Source: Caenorhabditis remanei
Lineage: Eukaryota; Nematoda; Chromadorea; Rhabditida; Rhabditidae
Assembly (NCBI RefSeq): GCF_010183535.1
Contig: NC_071328.1
Coordinates: 12,710,001 to 12,774,000 of the forward strand
DNA: 64,000 nt
Direction of reading: 5' to 3'
This document shows, in pieces, positions 41,500 through 53,700 of this stretch. How positions within the stretch are numbered: position 1 is the first letter of the stretch; each line of letters begins with the position of its first letter. The position numbers and the translations under genes were made by a program. The notes under the pieces were generated by a model, which worked only from the letters and a program-made list of their open reading frames with translations, was not told where the DNA came from and did not search any database.

Positions 41500-44341
41500 T
41501 TACGTGTAATTTAACTAGTGAAAGAAATGGAGTTATGTGTCGAGACATATATCACTAGAACGGAAATTTTCCACTGATTTCAAATCTGTATTCCAATGTT
41601 TCAGAACGATTCAGTAATAAAAATGGAAAAGTCACGAAAAACGTCCAAAAAGCTAATTCAGTGGGATTGAAATGAACCATAGTGCGCTTCAAACGACAGG
41701 GAAACATTTTCAGTCGTTTTTTTTCGACGAATTCTGAAGTTTTTTGGTGGCCAACCCATGGGCGAAAATTCGACCACTTTATTTTTTGAATCAATGTCGA
41801 CAGATTTGATGATTGATGCTCCAGAAATGGATAGCTCCCCCTTGATAACCGCTGAAAACGTGGTTTTGGTTAGCTCCTCTAATGTGGTTGATGCTCCAGA
41901 AATGGATAGCTCCCCATTGATAAACGCTGAAAACGTGGTGTTGGTTAGCTCCTCTTGTGTGATGGATGCTCCAAGTAGTGATAATTCGGCGGAATCTGTA
42001 ACTGTTTCACCCGATCGCGACCAAAACCTATTTGTCATTGATAGGTTAGCGAAATCGCAGTCAAATGAGGAACTAATGATTCCATTTAGCGATTACGCCA
42101 ACTTGGCCCGAGAAATGGAGAAACTTAAAAAAGAGAACAGAAAGCTGCGGCGATTGATTCCTCGAGAACAACACTTTTCTTCTCGCTGAGAAGGAGCGTT
42201 AGATGTAGCTGTAAGAGCTTTCGATAAAATTAAACTGAAAGAATTTTCTAAGTTGAAAAATTGTGATTCTCGCAACGCCAGATTGAACGCACTTATTAAA
42301 ATTAGTCAGTCGATAGCCGGTGAATCAAATTTGAAGTGTATGTATGAGTCATTCGCACGTTTCAGCAGATCCAACAATTGTTCCTGGTCCCAATCAGTGA
42401 CGGCGGAAGAAAGTCTCCAAATAAAAAATTATTTAATCATGAGTGATAGAGACTATGGAAGGCTGAAAGCTGCGATGAAGGCTTATAGCAAATTTGACAC
42501 ACTTGCACCTCTTGAAAAAGTCAGAAAAGCTGGTGATGATGTAGGCTGGTGAGGAGCTGGTGATGACGTTGTGAAAGAGTATGTTATAGAAAGAAAGGAG
42601 AATAACACAGCCGAAATCACAATCACAAATGTTCGGAACTCCCTTAATAAGCGTTGTCAGAATCTATACAACTCCGGTGTTATAGACAATTCTAATAAAC
42701 CTTTGAATCTCACTATTCTGGGTGACAAGGGTGGGAAGTCAACGAAAATTGCTATTGCAATAGGAGAAGGGGAAAACACCAATTCGCCAGACAATTTATT
42801 ATTATTAAAATTTTATCAAGGAGATGACAAGTATGCGGAATTACGGGAGAAGATGGAAGTTGTTGGAGAGCTGTTGTGTCGCCTGAAATCAATATCATAC
42901 ACTGACAAATACGGAAAAATCATTGAAAAAGAGATAGTATTTTTCCTAACGGGAGACGTGATGTTTTTCTGTGCTTGCTTTGGACACAGAGGACCTTCCT
43001 CTACATATCCTTGTGTGATATGCTACTATTCGAAGAGTACTAGTAATGGATTACTGAAAATGGGTGATTGGGACATAAATGAGGTTTTTAACACGAGAAA
43101 TTATGATAAAGACTCGCAAAAGGGAATGTTAAATGTGAAAGAAGGTTGCAAACCTATATTTCCGTTTATAAAAATCCAAAACATCATCCCACCATCACTT
43201 CATATTATAATGGGGATATCTGATAAATTCATATACAGAAACCTTGTAAAACTGGCAAGTATTGCCGACAGTTTCACCCCAGAAGAAGTTGATTATCTCA
43301 TGAAATCAATGAAACGAAGTTCCGCTATAAACAGTTTGAGCAGCAAGCTTGATCTAGAAAAAGAATGGTTTGATTTCTATGCCAAGGATTTAGAGACGGT
43401 TGAATCCATGGAATTCCATTTACACATCGAAAGTTTTCCGTACCAGCATTGACAAGTGTGAAGCAAACTTATGTATTTTCAAAGAATTGCTTTCAAACGG
43501 CTACAACAATTCTCCTCATATGTGTAAATGTAGTAGCTGTGGATTAGAGCTGCATGTCGAATGCTGCGGTATAATCAAAGATTCTCAAAAAGCCATGATT
43601 GCAGCTAATTCTCAATCAGCTGTATGCTATTAATGCAGTGGAGTTACAAAAGTATCTGATATACGAAAAATCGTTGAATCTCACTATTCAGAACTTTCTA
43701 ATCTACATCAAGAGCAGTTGGCATATGTCGAAAAGTTGAAGTCCAGCTTGGCATCTGTTACTTCCGATCTACCACTTTCCGGACCATGTGCTACTGCTTT
43801 TGAAGACGTTCTTTACAAAGATCTGAAACTTATTAGAAAGTCCTACCGTGGTGGGTGTTTCAATGGAAACGATACCTACAAAATGTATCGCCCCGAAAAT
43901 ATCAAGAAGATTATCAAAGTTTTTGAAAACACTCCAAATCTTCAGTTTCCCCAATTCAAAAAAGAATCTTTGAGAAAAATGATGAAACATCTCGGTTCTA
44001 TTATGTCATATTCTTCTACTCAAAAGTTTACTTCTGCTCAGCAATTGGATTTTTCTCTCACATTGAAATCCTTTCTAATCGAACTGAGAACAACATATCC
44101 TGATATGACCGTTACTCCGAAATTACACATTCTTGCCTCTCACGTTATGCCATTCATAGAAAAATTCGGCGTGTGGGGCAAAACTTCTGAGCAGTCTATC
44201 GAACACTTCCATCGCTTACTCGCTAGACTAGAACGACAATTTGAGCAGGTATCTGACATCATAACCGGATACAAGTGTATATTGCTTTCGCATAAACTTG
44301 TGAACCTCCGTCATGACACACTTTTTAAGTCACGATTCTAG
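41500..44341 (+). pseudogene. Decayed DNA-transposon ORF with PHD/RING-like zinc motif
   Basis: One plus frame runs 41,758-43,452 with in-frame TGA at 42,187-42,189 and 42,550-42,552; a second frame takes over at about 43,400-43,450 and continues to 44,341 through a TAA at 43,631-43,633. In order: Ser-rich repeats (APEMDSSPLI twice), a coiled coil, an N-terminal helical region, an RNase H-like core candidate (LTILGDKGGKSTKIAI, then FFLTGDVMFFCACFGHRGPS, YPCVICYYSK), IPPSLHIIMG, a Cys/His cluster (MCKCSSCGLELHVECCG, broken by the TAA at its last CxxC) and a C-terminal block (PKLHILASHVMPF, SEQSIEHFHRLLARLE). The architecture is that of a large transposase; I cannot place the superfamily. It is related to the fragments at 22,690 and 40,270. 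Confidence 0.55.
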
Positions 44342-45078
44342 TCTATTTCATCACGTCTTCAGCTATTTTTAATTATTAAGATATATATCTTACCTCAGGT
44401 ATGTGCCTGGGTGGCGTTGAGCGCCTCGCATTTTCTGAAAGTGCGATGAAAAAACGTGAAAATGCGACGAGAGTGTGCGTGCGATTTCGAGAGACGCAGA
44501 GAAAGGGCGACATGAGCATGGAAAACACGCAACAAAATGGGGTACGGTAGAATGTTTATCTTATTATTATTTTTGATGGGAAAACCAAATTTTCATCAAT
44601 TTTTCCCATTTTTTCAATAGAAAAGCATGATTTTTACTGATTTTTGTGCTTAAATAATTAATATATATCAATAATAAATAAAAAATGTCACTTTTTCCGT
44701 TAAAATTGCGCGTTTTTTTGCGAAAATGACTGTTTTAGTGAAAAATAATGCAATGTGATCGTTTTTTAGTGCTTTTTATCAATGTTGCTGCTTTTATCAG
44801 TCGTTTTTTCAAAATATAATCCAAATTTTATGCTTTGCTATCAAATTAATTGATTAAATGTTAAAAAAGTTCAAATTTTTAAAAATTTTTATCGTCTCCG
44901 ATTGATTTTCACTTATTTTTCCGTATTCTCATCGTGATTTCATAATTTTCAGTTGGGAATCGACGCCGATTCGACGCCGACACTCTCCTTCCGTCAGAAC
45001 TTCTCGAAAGGAGACGAAAAAAATAAGTTAAGATTTATTTATTGGGTTAATTGAAAACGATTAAATTTCAGCCGAAAA

Positions 45079-45460
45079 ATGGACGCGTTCCGTTTGCCAA
45101 AGACAAATGGAACAATCGTGTTGGACTCGAGAGCGAGTTATGTCGTCACGTGAGTGCCTATCCATGTCTTGAAGCATTAAATGAGCTCTAAGCATTAAAT
45201 GAGCTCTACATCACTCATCTTCATCCTGACATTCTTCTGCTTCTTCATTCAAATTGTCAGAATGGTTTGGACACGCTGGACACGATACAAAATGATGAGA
45301 GATGCCGCAAAAGAATTGCCAATCGCCCCCATCACAAGCCATGCATCCCAATTCTTTGCCCCTGTTTTCTTCAAAATCTCACTTTCTCTTAGGAAATTGA
45401 AAAGTGCCAGAAAGAGGTCTACCGAAAAAGGTTCCGAGGTTTTATGGTCTCTATAAAATG
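45079..45460 (+). pseudogene. Broken left-arm copy of the 87-residue gene
   Basis: It starts MDAFRLPKTNGTIVLDSRAS and has the GTGAGT donor, but a 41-bp stretch with the acceptor and the start of exon 2 is gone, replaced by a tandem copy of AAGCATTAAATGAGCTCT. The donor of the 5' untranslated exon is also mutated (GTAAGT to ATAAGT, near 45,023). After RDAAKE the sequence diverges from the right-arm gene. Confidence 0.65.
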
Positions 45461-45919
45461 TGTTAACTTTTAGAACTAGCTTTATTTCTTTTTAGAAACT
45501 TCATAGAAATTTGTAGCCTGAACTGAAGATTTTTATATTTTCTTCCCCATTCTTTCAATCCCTCACCTTTTTCGTTGCCCTACTCATCAGCTCCCTGTGC
45601 CCAACTTCATGTATTTAAGAATACGCTTTACTAACTTCTATGTCTATAATCTCTACTTTCACAAATTTCTTTGCTCCCGATGCGTTTTTCTCAAAAGCAA
45701 TAATCTTTTACCAAAGTTTTTTTCCTGTACTCTCTCTGCTTTCCCAATTTACACTACCAAAAGCCACTTGTGCATTTTTTCTTATACAATAGTTTTATAA
45801 TTTTTATTCTGTTCGAAATGTGAATGAGTGAGATCTAGTGAAAGAGTAAAACGTAACTTAATAGACAATGATACATCAAAAAGGGAAACAACAAATTCAT
45901 AGGGATCATTATTATCCGG

Positions 45920-46236
45920 TTACACTTGCTTGATCGCATGGACGTCTCGGTTGGCGGCGGCGATCATTTCAGGTTCTTCTTTTGCGGCATCTCTCATCAT
46001 TTTGTATCGTGTCCAGCGTGTCCAAACCATTCTGACGATTTGAATGAAGAAGCAGAAGAATGTCAGGATGAAGATGAGTGATGTAACAGAAGTGTCGGAC
46101 AGCGAGAGATTACTGAAATTAAATTAGAGCTCATTTAATGCTTCAAGACATGGATAGGCACTCACGTGACGACATAACTCGCGCTCGAGTCCAACACGAT
46201 TGTTCCACTTGTCTTTGACGAACGGAACGCGTCCAT
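45920..46236 (-). CDS. 87-residue single-pass membrane protein
   Basis: Exon 1 is 46,166-46,236 and exon 2 is 45,920-46,112, with a 53-nt intron (GTGAGT to TTTCAG) and correct phase. An upstream non-coding exon (about 46,301-46,366, TTTTCAG before, GTAAGT after) probably belongs to it. The N-terminal ~35 residues are Ser/Thr-rich, one membrane segment follows (SLIFILTFFCFFIQIV), then a basic stretch (RMVWTRWTRYKMMRD) and an acidic/polar tail ending DVHAIKQV. The basic side after the membrane span predicts a cytosolic C-terminus. The promoter has the CTCTGCGTCTCTCG motif near 46,815. The right arm of the inverted duplication holds this intact copy. No family was recognised. Confidence 0.7.
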
Positions 46237-46865
46237 TTTTCAGCTGAAATTTAATCGTTTTCAATTAACCCAATAAATAAATCTTAACTTACTTTTTTCG
46301 TCTCCTTTCGAGAAGTTCTGACGGAAGGAGAGTGTCGGCGTCGAATCGGCGTCGATTCCCAACTGAAAATTATGAAATCACGATGAGAATACGGAAAAAT
46401 AAGTGAAAATCAATCGGAGACGATAAAAATTTTAAAAAATTTGAATTTTTTAACATTTAATCAATTAATTTGATAGCAAAGCATAAAATTTGGATTATAT
46501 TTTGAAAAAACGACTGAAAAAAGCAGCAACATTGATAAAAAGCACTAAAAAACGATCACATTGCATTATTTTTCACTAAAACAGTCATTTTCGCAAAAAA
46601 AAAACGCGCAATTTTAACGGAAAAAGTGACATTTTTTATTTATTATTGATATATATTAATTATTTAAGCACAAAAATCAGTAAAAATCATGCTTTTCTAT
46701 TGAAAAAATGGGAAAAATTGATGAAAATTTGGTTTTCCCATCAAAAATAATAATAAGATAAACATTCTACCGTACCCCATTTTGTTGCGTGTTTTCCACG
46801 CTCATGTGCATCGCCCTTTCTCTGCGTCTCTCGAAATAGCACGCACACTCTCGTCGCATTTTCAC

Positions 46866-47334
46866 ACACTTTGGATTTTTACAGCGCCCAAAGCGCCTCC
46901 ATACGCACATCCCTGTCTTACCTTTTTCCCTTTTTCGTTCCCTTTTCGTCCTTTTAATCGTTGATATTCATTCATTTTCAAGTAATAAACGTTTTCACGT
47001 ATTTTCAGTTCAAACATAACACAAACATGATTGTTTTATTATAAACACTTTATTTATATTTATGAAATGAATACAATTTGTAATAAATACAAATACTTAT
47101 TCAACGACTTATCACGAAAAGCAATACATTCCTTTCCCCCTTCCACTGATAATATTTTACCGTTTTTTCAGGTGCCACGGGGTTGCATCCTTAGCCCCCG
47201 CCCATTTTTCTGCGCACCATGGGGCGAAAATTTGTCAACGAGAAATGTACAGAAGAAATCACCGTGTAATGACCGAAAACAATGTTTTGAACAGCTTAAA
47301 TACAAAAAAGTTTATTGAAATTCAGATATTTATT
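46866..47334. other. Gene-less stretch
   Basis: T-rich sequence with no supported coding frame; only a GTGCCACGGGG..GCATCC patch near 47,173 is GC-richer. Nothing recognised. Confidence 0.4.
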
Positions 47335-47505
47335 ATGAATTCGTTTTTATCTGTGCATGAGAAGTCCGCGCCGCACTCACGCGGCGGCCACGCCCACCCC
47401 GATTTTAACGCTGCGTTTAATTTTTGAACACTGCCGCAAGAAATGGGTGTGGCCGCCGCGTGAGTGCGGCGCGGACTTCTCATGCCCAGATAAAAATGAA
47501 TTCAT
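47335..47505. mobile_element. Palindromic GC-rich foldback/MITE
   Basis: Arms 47,335-47,396 and 47,444-47,505: outer ATGAATTC.TTTTTATCTG, inner GCATGAGAAGTCCGCGCCGC then ACTCACGCGGCGGCCACGCC. One base differs in the outer part and the inner 42 bases differ at few positions. The 47-bp loop is AT-rich. No coding. Confidence 0.8.
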
Positions 47506-47886
47506 AAGATATTTACAAAATTACGATACTCCTCAATTTCAGCCTTTTCCGTTTTGTAATATCAAAGTAATAGAGTGATGGTCAAATTTACGCCTATAAG
47601 CATCTCAAGGCCTAGTGAACTGTTGAAAGCCGATGTAGAATTCTGAAAAATAAGAAGTTTAAACTGAAAATTGTTTAAAACTCAACTTGAACGATTTGCC
47701 GTTAGGAAAAATTTCTCTAGTTGTTTTTAATCTATTTCACGTAATTAATTATTTTAAATTATTTTCTTTCAATTTGTAATTTTTGTAGTGTTCATCTAGA
47801 TCTAAATTTATCTTTTCAGTTTTTTTTCTGGCTGAAAACAAAAAAAACACAGTATGTGCTAAATAATTGTTTATTTAAAATTATAA

Positions 47887-48329
47887 TCAAAAATATTTCA
47901 TTAAAATTGTTTCACTCTTGTCGAGATGAAGTCCCACTTGTTCAAAGACATTTTTGTACGAGTTCTCCGTGTCCATATAATTGAAGTTCTTGTACGTTCT
48001 AGGGAAGCTTCGTATAATATCTTGTCCTTCGATCAATGAATCAGTTAATTTGATTTGAAACGATCCCAAAATGTTCGAGTCGAATTCCTGAAAAAATAAA
48101 ATGTATAATTACTTTTTTCAAGTTGGAAAATACCTTGTAATAGATCCGATGCTTTTCTGGATCAAATGAGGGGTTTCTCAGCTCTACCATTGCCTCCCAG
48201 TTGTAGTCTTCATTTACTAACCCATTACATAACGTGCGATATTTTTGAACGTGGATGAAATTCACCTTCTTTCTCCACATCTCATCCACAATATCCAAAA
48301 TCTGTTCAGGGCAAAGTGTTCCATTGTTA
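47887..48329 (-). CDS. Unrecognised gene, last two exons (5' part missing)
   Basis: Exon 48,134-48,329 (acceptor TTTTCAG, donor GTATTT) and terminal exon 47,887-48,087 (acceptor TTTTTTCAG) join in phase 0 and read 131 residues, including QILDIVDEMWRKKVNFIHVQ, CNGLVNEDYNWEAMVEL, then EFDSNILGSFQIKLTDSLIE and a final LHLDKSETILMKYF. The upstream exon enters with one base, so the gene needs more 5' exons, but the next 600 bases are repeat DNA with a hAT-like MITE. It is either a truncated gene or one with a distant first exon. No family was recognised; the protein looks soluble. Confidence 0.5.
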
Positions 48330-48491
48330 CTGAAAATTTAAATTATTGAAAAAAAGTTTATAAAATATATAAACCGGAGTCGAGTTTGACAAAAGTCGGT
48401 TTTTACTAGCTTTAAAATCCCGGTGGAGCATTACCACTCCTAGTTATACACTTTTAATCATAATGTCTTCTGAATAGAGTAGGGTAATCAC

Positions 48492-48882
48492 CAGAGTTGT
48501 ACGGAATGCCATTTTTCTGTTTTCGGAATCCGGAACCGGAATGACATTTTTCGATTTCCGGAATCCGGAATCCGACACCGGAATGACATGACAAAAAAAC
48601 CCGGAATTCGGAATGATTCGATAAATTTGCAAGGCCAAGTCATTTTTTTGAGTGCTTTTAATGATAAATTATTTTTTAAACTACTTTTGAGGGTTAAAAT
48701 TGAAAAAGAAGTGCTATAGTTGCTTTTTAAACTCAAAAAATTCCAAATTTCAACTTCTGAATTCCGGAAAAAAGAGACTCAAAACACCGAAATCCGGAAC
48801 CGGAATCATATTTTCAAAATTCAGAATCGGGAACCGGAACCGGAATGTCAGAAAAACCCGGAATCCGGATTCCGGCACTCTG
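48492..48882. mobile_element. hAT-like MITE of CCGGAATCCGGAA units, copy 1
   Basis: Flanked by an exact 8-bp duplication GTAATCAC (48,484-48,491; 48,883-48,890). Ends CAGAGTTGTACGGAAT and, on the other strand, CAGAGTGCCGGAATCC. The interior is AT-rich between blocks of GGAATCCGGAACCGGAATG. It sits inside an ATCAGTTATCAC-type repeat like that at 8,278. Confidence 0.85.
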
Positions 48883-49018
48883 GTAATCACCTAACAATTA
48901 TCACCATATCAATTATCGCTTTATCACTAATCACTTTTTGGGAATTTGAGCAATGTAGTTCTGACACATCCAAGCCTACCCTTTTCTTATCAGAACTCAG
49001 ATACAGAAATATAATTAT

Positions 49019-49305
49019 CATACTTGCAACGGGCCGATTTGAGAATTTTCACCGGCCCGGGTCACAGTACAAAAATTTGAAATTTTGAATTTTTTTGAAT
49101 TTTTTTTTGATTTTTTCTCAAAAAAGTCGAATTTTCGACTATGTTTTTACATATCGATAAAACTCAAGTTTACATAGGATTTTTGACTACTTTTGATGAA
49201 AATTTTGAAAAATTTCGAAAAATTTTGTGAAAAAAATTGTGCTCATTTTTTGGTTCCGGGCCGGCAACTTTCTCTACCGGCCCGGGCCGATATTTTGCAA
49301 GTATG
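49019..49305. mobile_element. GC-rich hAT-like MITE, copy 2
   Basis: Ends CATACTTGCAACGGGCCG and its counterpart TTTTGCAAGTATG; exact 8-bp flanks ATAATTAT (49,011-49,018 and 49,306-49,313). Confidence 0.9.
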
Positions 49306-49393
49306 ATAATTATCGATAATGTTTTCAAACGTAGCAACAATGTGACAGATCACTAATCTCGTAAAGACTTTCGGAAATGACATCCAAAGTTTA

Positions 49394-49661
49394 TATACTT
49401 GTCAAGGCCCGGATAATTGGCGCCAAAAGTCAAATTTAAAATTTTTTCGAATTTTTCGAAGTTTTTAAAATTTTTTTAAAGAAAACGTCAAATTTTCGAC
49501 GATGATTTGAATTAAAAGAAGTTCTGAACAATCATCAAAAATGTTCTCATTTTCGATGAACAATTTGAAAAACGCCCAAAAAAATTTTCGCAAAAATTGG
49601 TCCATTTCTTGAAGCCGGTCCGGGTCTTCAAAAATTTTTCAAGCTTGCCTTGACAAGTATG
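49394..49661. mobile_element. GC-rich hAT-like MITE, copy 3
   Basis: Ends TATACTTGTCAAGGCCCGG and CCTTGACAAGTATG; flanks AAAGTTTA and AAAGTTTT (7 of 8). It is 80 bp from copy 2. Confidence 0.8.
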
Positions 49662-50709
49662 AAAGTTTTCGAACTATTTACAGAGACTTTTCCTAAGATA
49701 ATTTCCTACGAGATGAACCCTATTAAAAATGTGTTACTCTAGAATAACGAATTACTGTATGACTCACTTTTTAACATGAAAAACCATATTCCATTTTTTT
49801 ATAGATAAAAAAACTTACAATTCACAAAAAATCAGATAAAATCACATTGTCGACCATCATTCAGTAGTTGGTCATAGATTTAGTTACCCTGAAAATATGA
49901 ATTAATTAGAATTAATCAATATTGATATATGTGATGGATGAACGAGTTAGTGGACGAATGGGCTAAAGAAAGAAGTAACAAGTTTTCACTATCGATTATA
50001 ATTATTTCATTTTTTCCCGGTATTGGAAGGAGAGCGACTTCGTGTCATTCTCCACCACCAGTATGTGTACAAAATAATAAGAAATATGTATGAAGGGAGA
50101 AATGCCTCTCGGTCGACCTACGGGTTGTTTGCACCCCGCTGGGTGAAGTGCAATTAATCTTCTCAATCAAGAAATAGAACCCGAGGAAAAGGAGAAAGAG
50201 ACAGGACAAAGACTGGTCTGAGACAGTATTTTCTCCTGGGAAGAGCGACCACCACATTCCGTCTCACTATGAAAATAAACTATGAAAATTAAAATTGTGT
50301 GACAGTAGGTTATGTCGTCTGATTTTGAAGTATTGAATTTTTCCTATTTAAAAATTAAAAATAAATATTTTAGTAAATTTGAAGTGTTCCTGAAATTTTT
50401 TCGCAATATGAAGATTTTAGGGAATAATCAGTTTGTTTTTCTGCCACGTGCTGGGCCAGAATGCCAAAATTCAAAACTGGGAGAAGAGGTTATTCTACCC
50501 CGATTCTTTTCCATGAATAAACACAACTGGTTGTGGTTTTTAATATACATATTTATAAAAAAAAGATAGAATAGACGCTCTTCTCTGGGCGTTTTATGAA
50601 ATTAATAAATTGGATTAAAAGGGGTTAAAATAAATAATCAAAAAAGCAAAGTGATAACAGTTGACAAATATGATTATGTACAGATAACATCAGAAATAGG
50701 ACCGAAATT
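49662..50709. other. Gene-less stretch downstream of PSME4
   Basis: No supported frame. Open frames at 50,045-50,257 (minus) and 50,312-50,569 (plus) have no family features or splice context. Confidence 0.4.
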
Positions 50710-53700
50710 CTAGACGTAGTAGTTGGGTGAAATGAGCAAGTCACGAAGCACCATCAGCTGATCCTCATTGAATTGTCGTTCATGCTCACGCCACGAATCT
50801 TGATGAGTGCGCTTGAATTCTGACAATGTGCATTTGACAGCGTCCTAAATTGAGTTGAGATACAATACTATACTTTAATGGTAAAACTCACTCGAACGGT
50901 GGCATTCTTATCTGTGGCAAACCGACAAATTGTCATTAGAACTTCTGGAAGAAGAGTTGGTACCGAGTATGGGAAGGACAAAATGATAGCCGACAGTCCA
51001 AGGACCCCTCCATGCAATTGAGTAAGATCTTTTGAGTGTGCAGCTGTACTAAACTTAGTGATAAGTTCAAATGTTGTTTCAAAGAATTTGGATTGAAGAA
51101 GTCTGCTCAATGCGTCTGCAGCTCGTTCACGAACTTTAATTTGGCTGTCATTCAGGGAATTGACAAGGATCATTCCTGAAAGTTTATTTTTTCAAGATAT
51201 TCAGCTATTCAGTGAGTCTCTCTGAACAGTTTTCAGCAAACTTGTCATGGGCCGGGCTGAAATTGGTTTTTCTCGGCCCGGCCCGGGGTTTGAAAATTCT
51301 AAAAAATTTTTGAACGAAGTTTTGAAATTTTCGTGAATTTTTTCCAAAATGTCGAATTTTACTAAACTTCAAGATTCAATCAAAAGCTAGTTATGCATCA
51401 AGAATAGAGTAACGTGTCGATCGCTATGATCATCGATAGAGTCGACGATAATCGGGAAAATCATGATTATCATCTCAAAATTATGGATGACTATCGACGA
51501 TCATGATCACTCATGATTATCGATAATTTATCGACCGGCGATTATCGATAGTCGGTCGAGGATTATCGACGATAATGAGCAAAAAAAAGACTCCGGAAAC
51601 GGTTTTAAATGGTTCAAACTAGTCAAAAATGGTGTTTTGGTGGACTTCTGAAGCCCCTCTATCAACTTACACCAAGAAAAACATTTTTAAACGAATTTTT
51701 TTTTCTTTTTTTTGAAAAATAAATCTCAGCGGGCCGAGCAAAATCTCAGCCCGGACCGGGGTGGCCGACGGGCCGCGCCGAAATTTGACAAGTTAGGTTT
51801 TGTGTAAGAAGACAACTCACCAATATCATCACGATGTAGTCTGAAGACGTATCGATTCGAGAAAACCAGCATTCGAATCATCTTCAACGCCGCTACTTTT
51901 GATTTCCACCAACACGGCGAGGAGAGGATTTGCTGGAACTGACGAATAACTTCTGGAGCGTTTTCAGGTGAAATGTAAATTGCTTCTATGTGTGTGATGC
52001 ACAACGAGCAGCATATCTTTTGAAGCTCCTCATCCCCAACATCATTTGAATAATAGCACCAAAGTGGAAGAAGTTCGATGAATGATGGTGGATACGCATC
52101 AAGAGACTGATTGCAAGTGTTGAAGACAAAAGAGATGACTGCACGAAGGGTGAGGCGAGCTTGTTTCTTAGTATCGGACTTCTCTGCCAGTGATGCACTT
52201 GATGCAGAATGGGTCATAGTCTCTCCATCGAGCCCATTTATCGGAACAGAACCATTCACACAATTGAAGGAATCGACATCGCGAACCAATCGTACTTCTT
52301 CCCAGCAAGTTCCCAGTAAATCCTTGTAGAGGGCTGAAATATCAGCGATTCGTGGTGGTTGCAGACGTTTCGGGAGCGAGGGATCAACACTAACTGCTGG
52401 GAGATCGTACCAAGTTGCGGAGGACAGAGAGCTGAAAGAAGGTTTACAGTTCCGCTCAAAAGTGTATTAAGTTTTGGTGTTTTGATCATAACTTAGGTCC
52501 CATTTACCTGAAACATTTTGAACACATTTATTGTAGAGATTCGCTAATATTTACAAAAAAATCTAGGTAAAAAAACATGTTCCAAAAGTTTTTTGCACAA
52601 TTTTCGAAAATCTCCAAAACACGAAAAATTTCATATTTTCTTTTAAATGACTATCAAAAACAGATAGTATAAACTAGGTTTATGATAGTTTTTCTTTATT
52701 TAATGTCTGGTTCTTTATTTTTTATGTTACGGTCCGCCATCCATGCTTTACATGTATCCCGAACCGGTAAGTTTTGTGGCTCAAATAACTGTAAAATTGT
52801 TATTTTTGTGAAAAATAATGTCGGTATCCGCGAAACTAATCAAAAAATGATGGAAAACAATTTTGAGATACCCCGATTCTGATACAAGCCCTCAATCAGT
52901 TTTTGGAAACCTCCAAATGTCCAATATAGGACCCCTATATGTATGTGTTTAACGGAATACTATCATAAACGCTGTTTCACTAACTGGCTTTGTTACACCG
53001 GTTTTTTGAAACGAAATATGTCATTTTTCGCATTTTCAAGATTATCGAAAATTTTGCAAAACATTTTTTTTCACCCAACTTTTTTGTAAATATTTTTAAA
53101 TCTCTACAATAAATGTTTTCCCAAAGTTTCAGGTCAATCGGATTTTTTGAAATAAATTATGATCAAAAAACCCAAACTTAATACACTTTTGAGCGGTACT
53201 GTATATTTAGAATTAAAAAACGAAGGATCAGACAACTTACATGGCAACGCGATCTCTCAAGTTAGCGAACGGTTGTACTAAAGATCCTTTCATCATGTCT
53301 ACTAGTTTATTCCACAATTCAACGCCTCTCCATTTTAATTGACACAAAGCGGAATGCACAAGTAACATCCTGCTACTCGCAGCATACGCATTGTCTGTTG
53401 GTCTTTCCACCAACTTGAAGAGCAGGTCAATTAGTGGTTTCAGCATTCGAGCTTCAGAGCTAGCACACACTGTGACGATGACGCCTCTCCAATAGTGTAA
53501 TCCATCCTCCTTCATGATTTCAAAGGTTTTTGTGAGAAGAGGATCGAGCCAATTCCACATTTTCCGCTGTTTCTCGTATTTCCACAGCTTCGAGCCATTG
53601 ATCAATCCAGCTGTAATTTCAGCTGCTAGTTTCTGTTCATACTTCTTGCCACTTGCAAGTAGAATTTCCAACTGGGTACGGAATGCAGGGGTCAAAACAT

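Larger units (their letters stand above)
44452..46865. repeat. Large inverted duplication, ~865-890 bp arms
   Basis: 44,452-45,315 is the reverse complement of about 45,977-46,865, with a ~660-bp unique centre. The arms include promoter, 5' untranslated exon, first coding exon and most of the second exon of a small gene. The arms are nearly identical over long AT-rich stretches, so they are young or kept similar by gene conversion. Confidence 0.9.

Noticed and set aside
47031..47578. Plus-strand frames of 60-95 codons around 47.0-47.6 kb
   Set aside because: They cross a palindromic foldback element and show no family features or splice sites.
50312..50569. 85-codon frame downstream of PSME4
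   Set aside because: AT-rich with no homology signal, promoter, or splice context.
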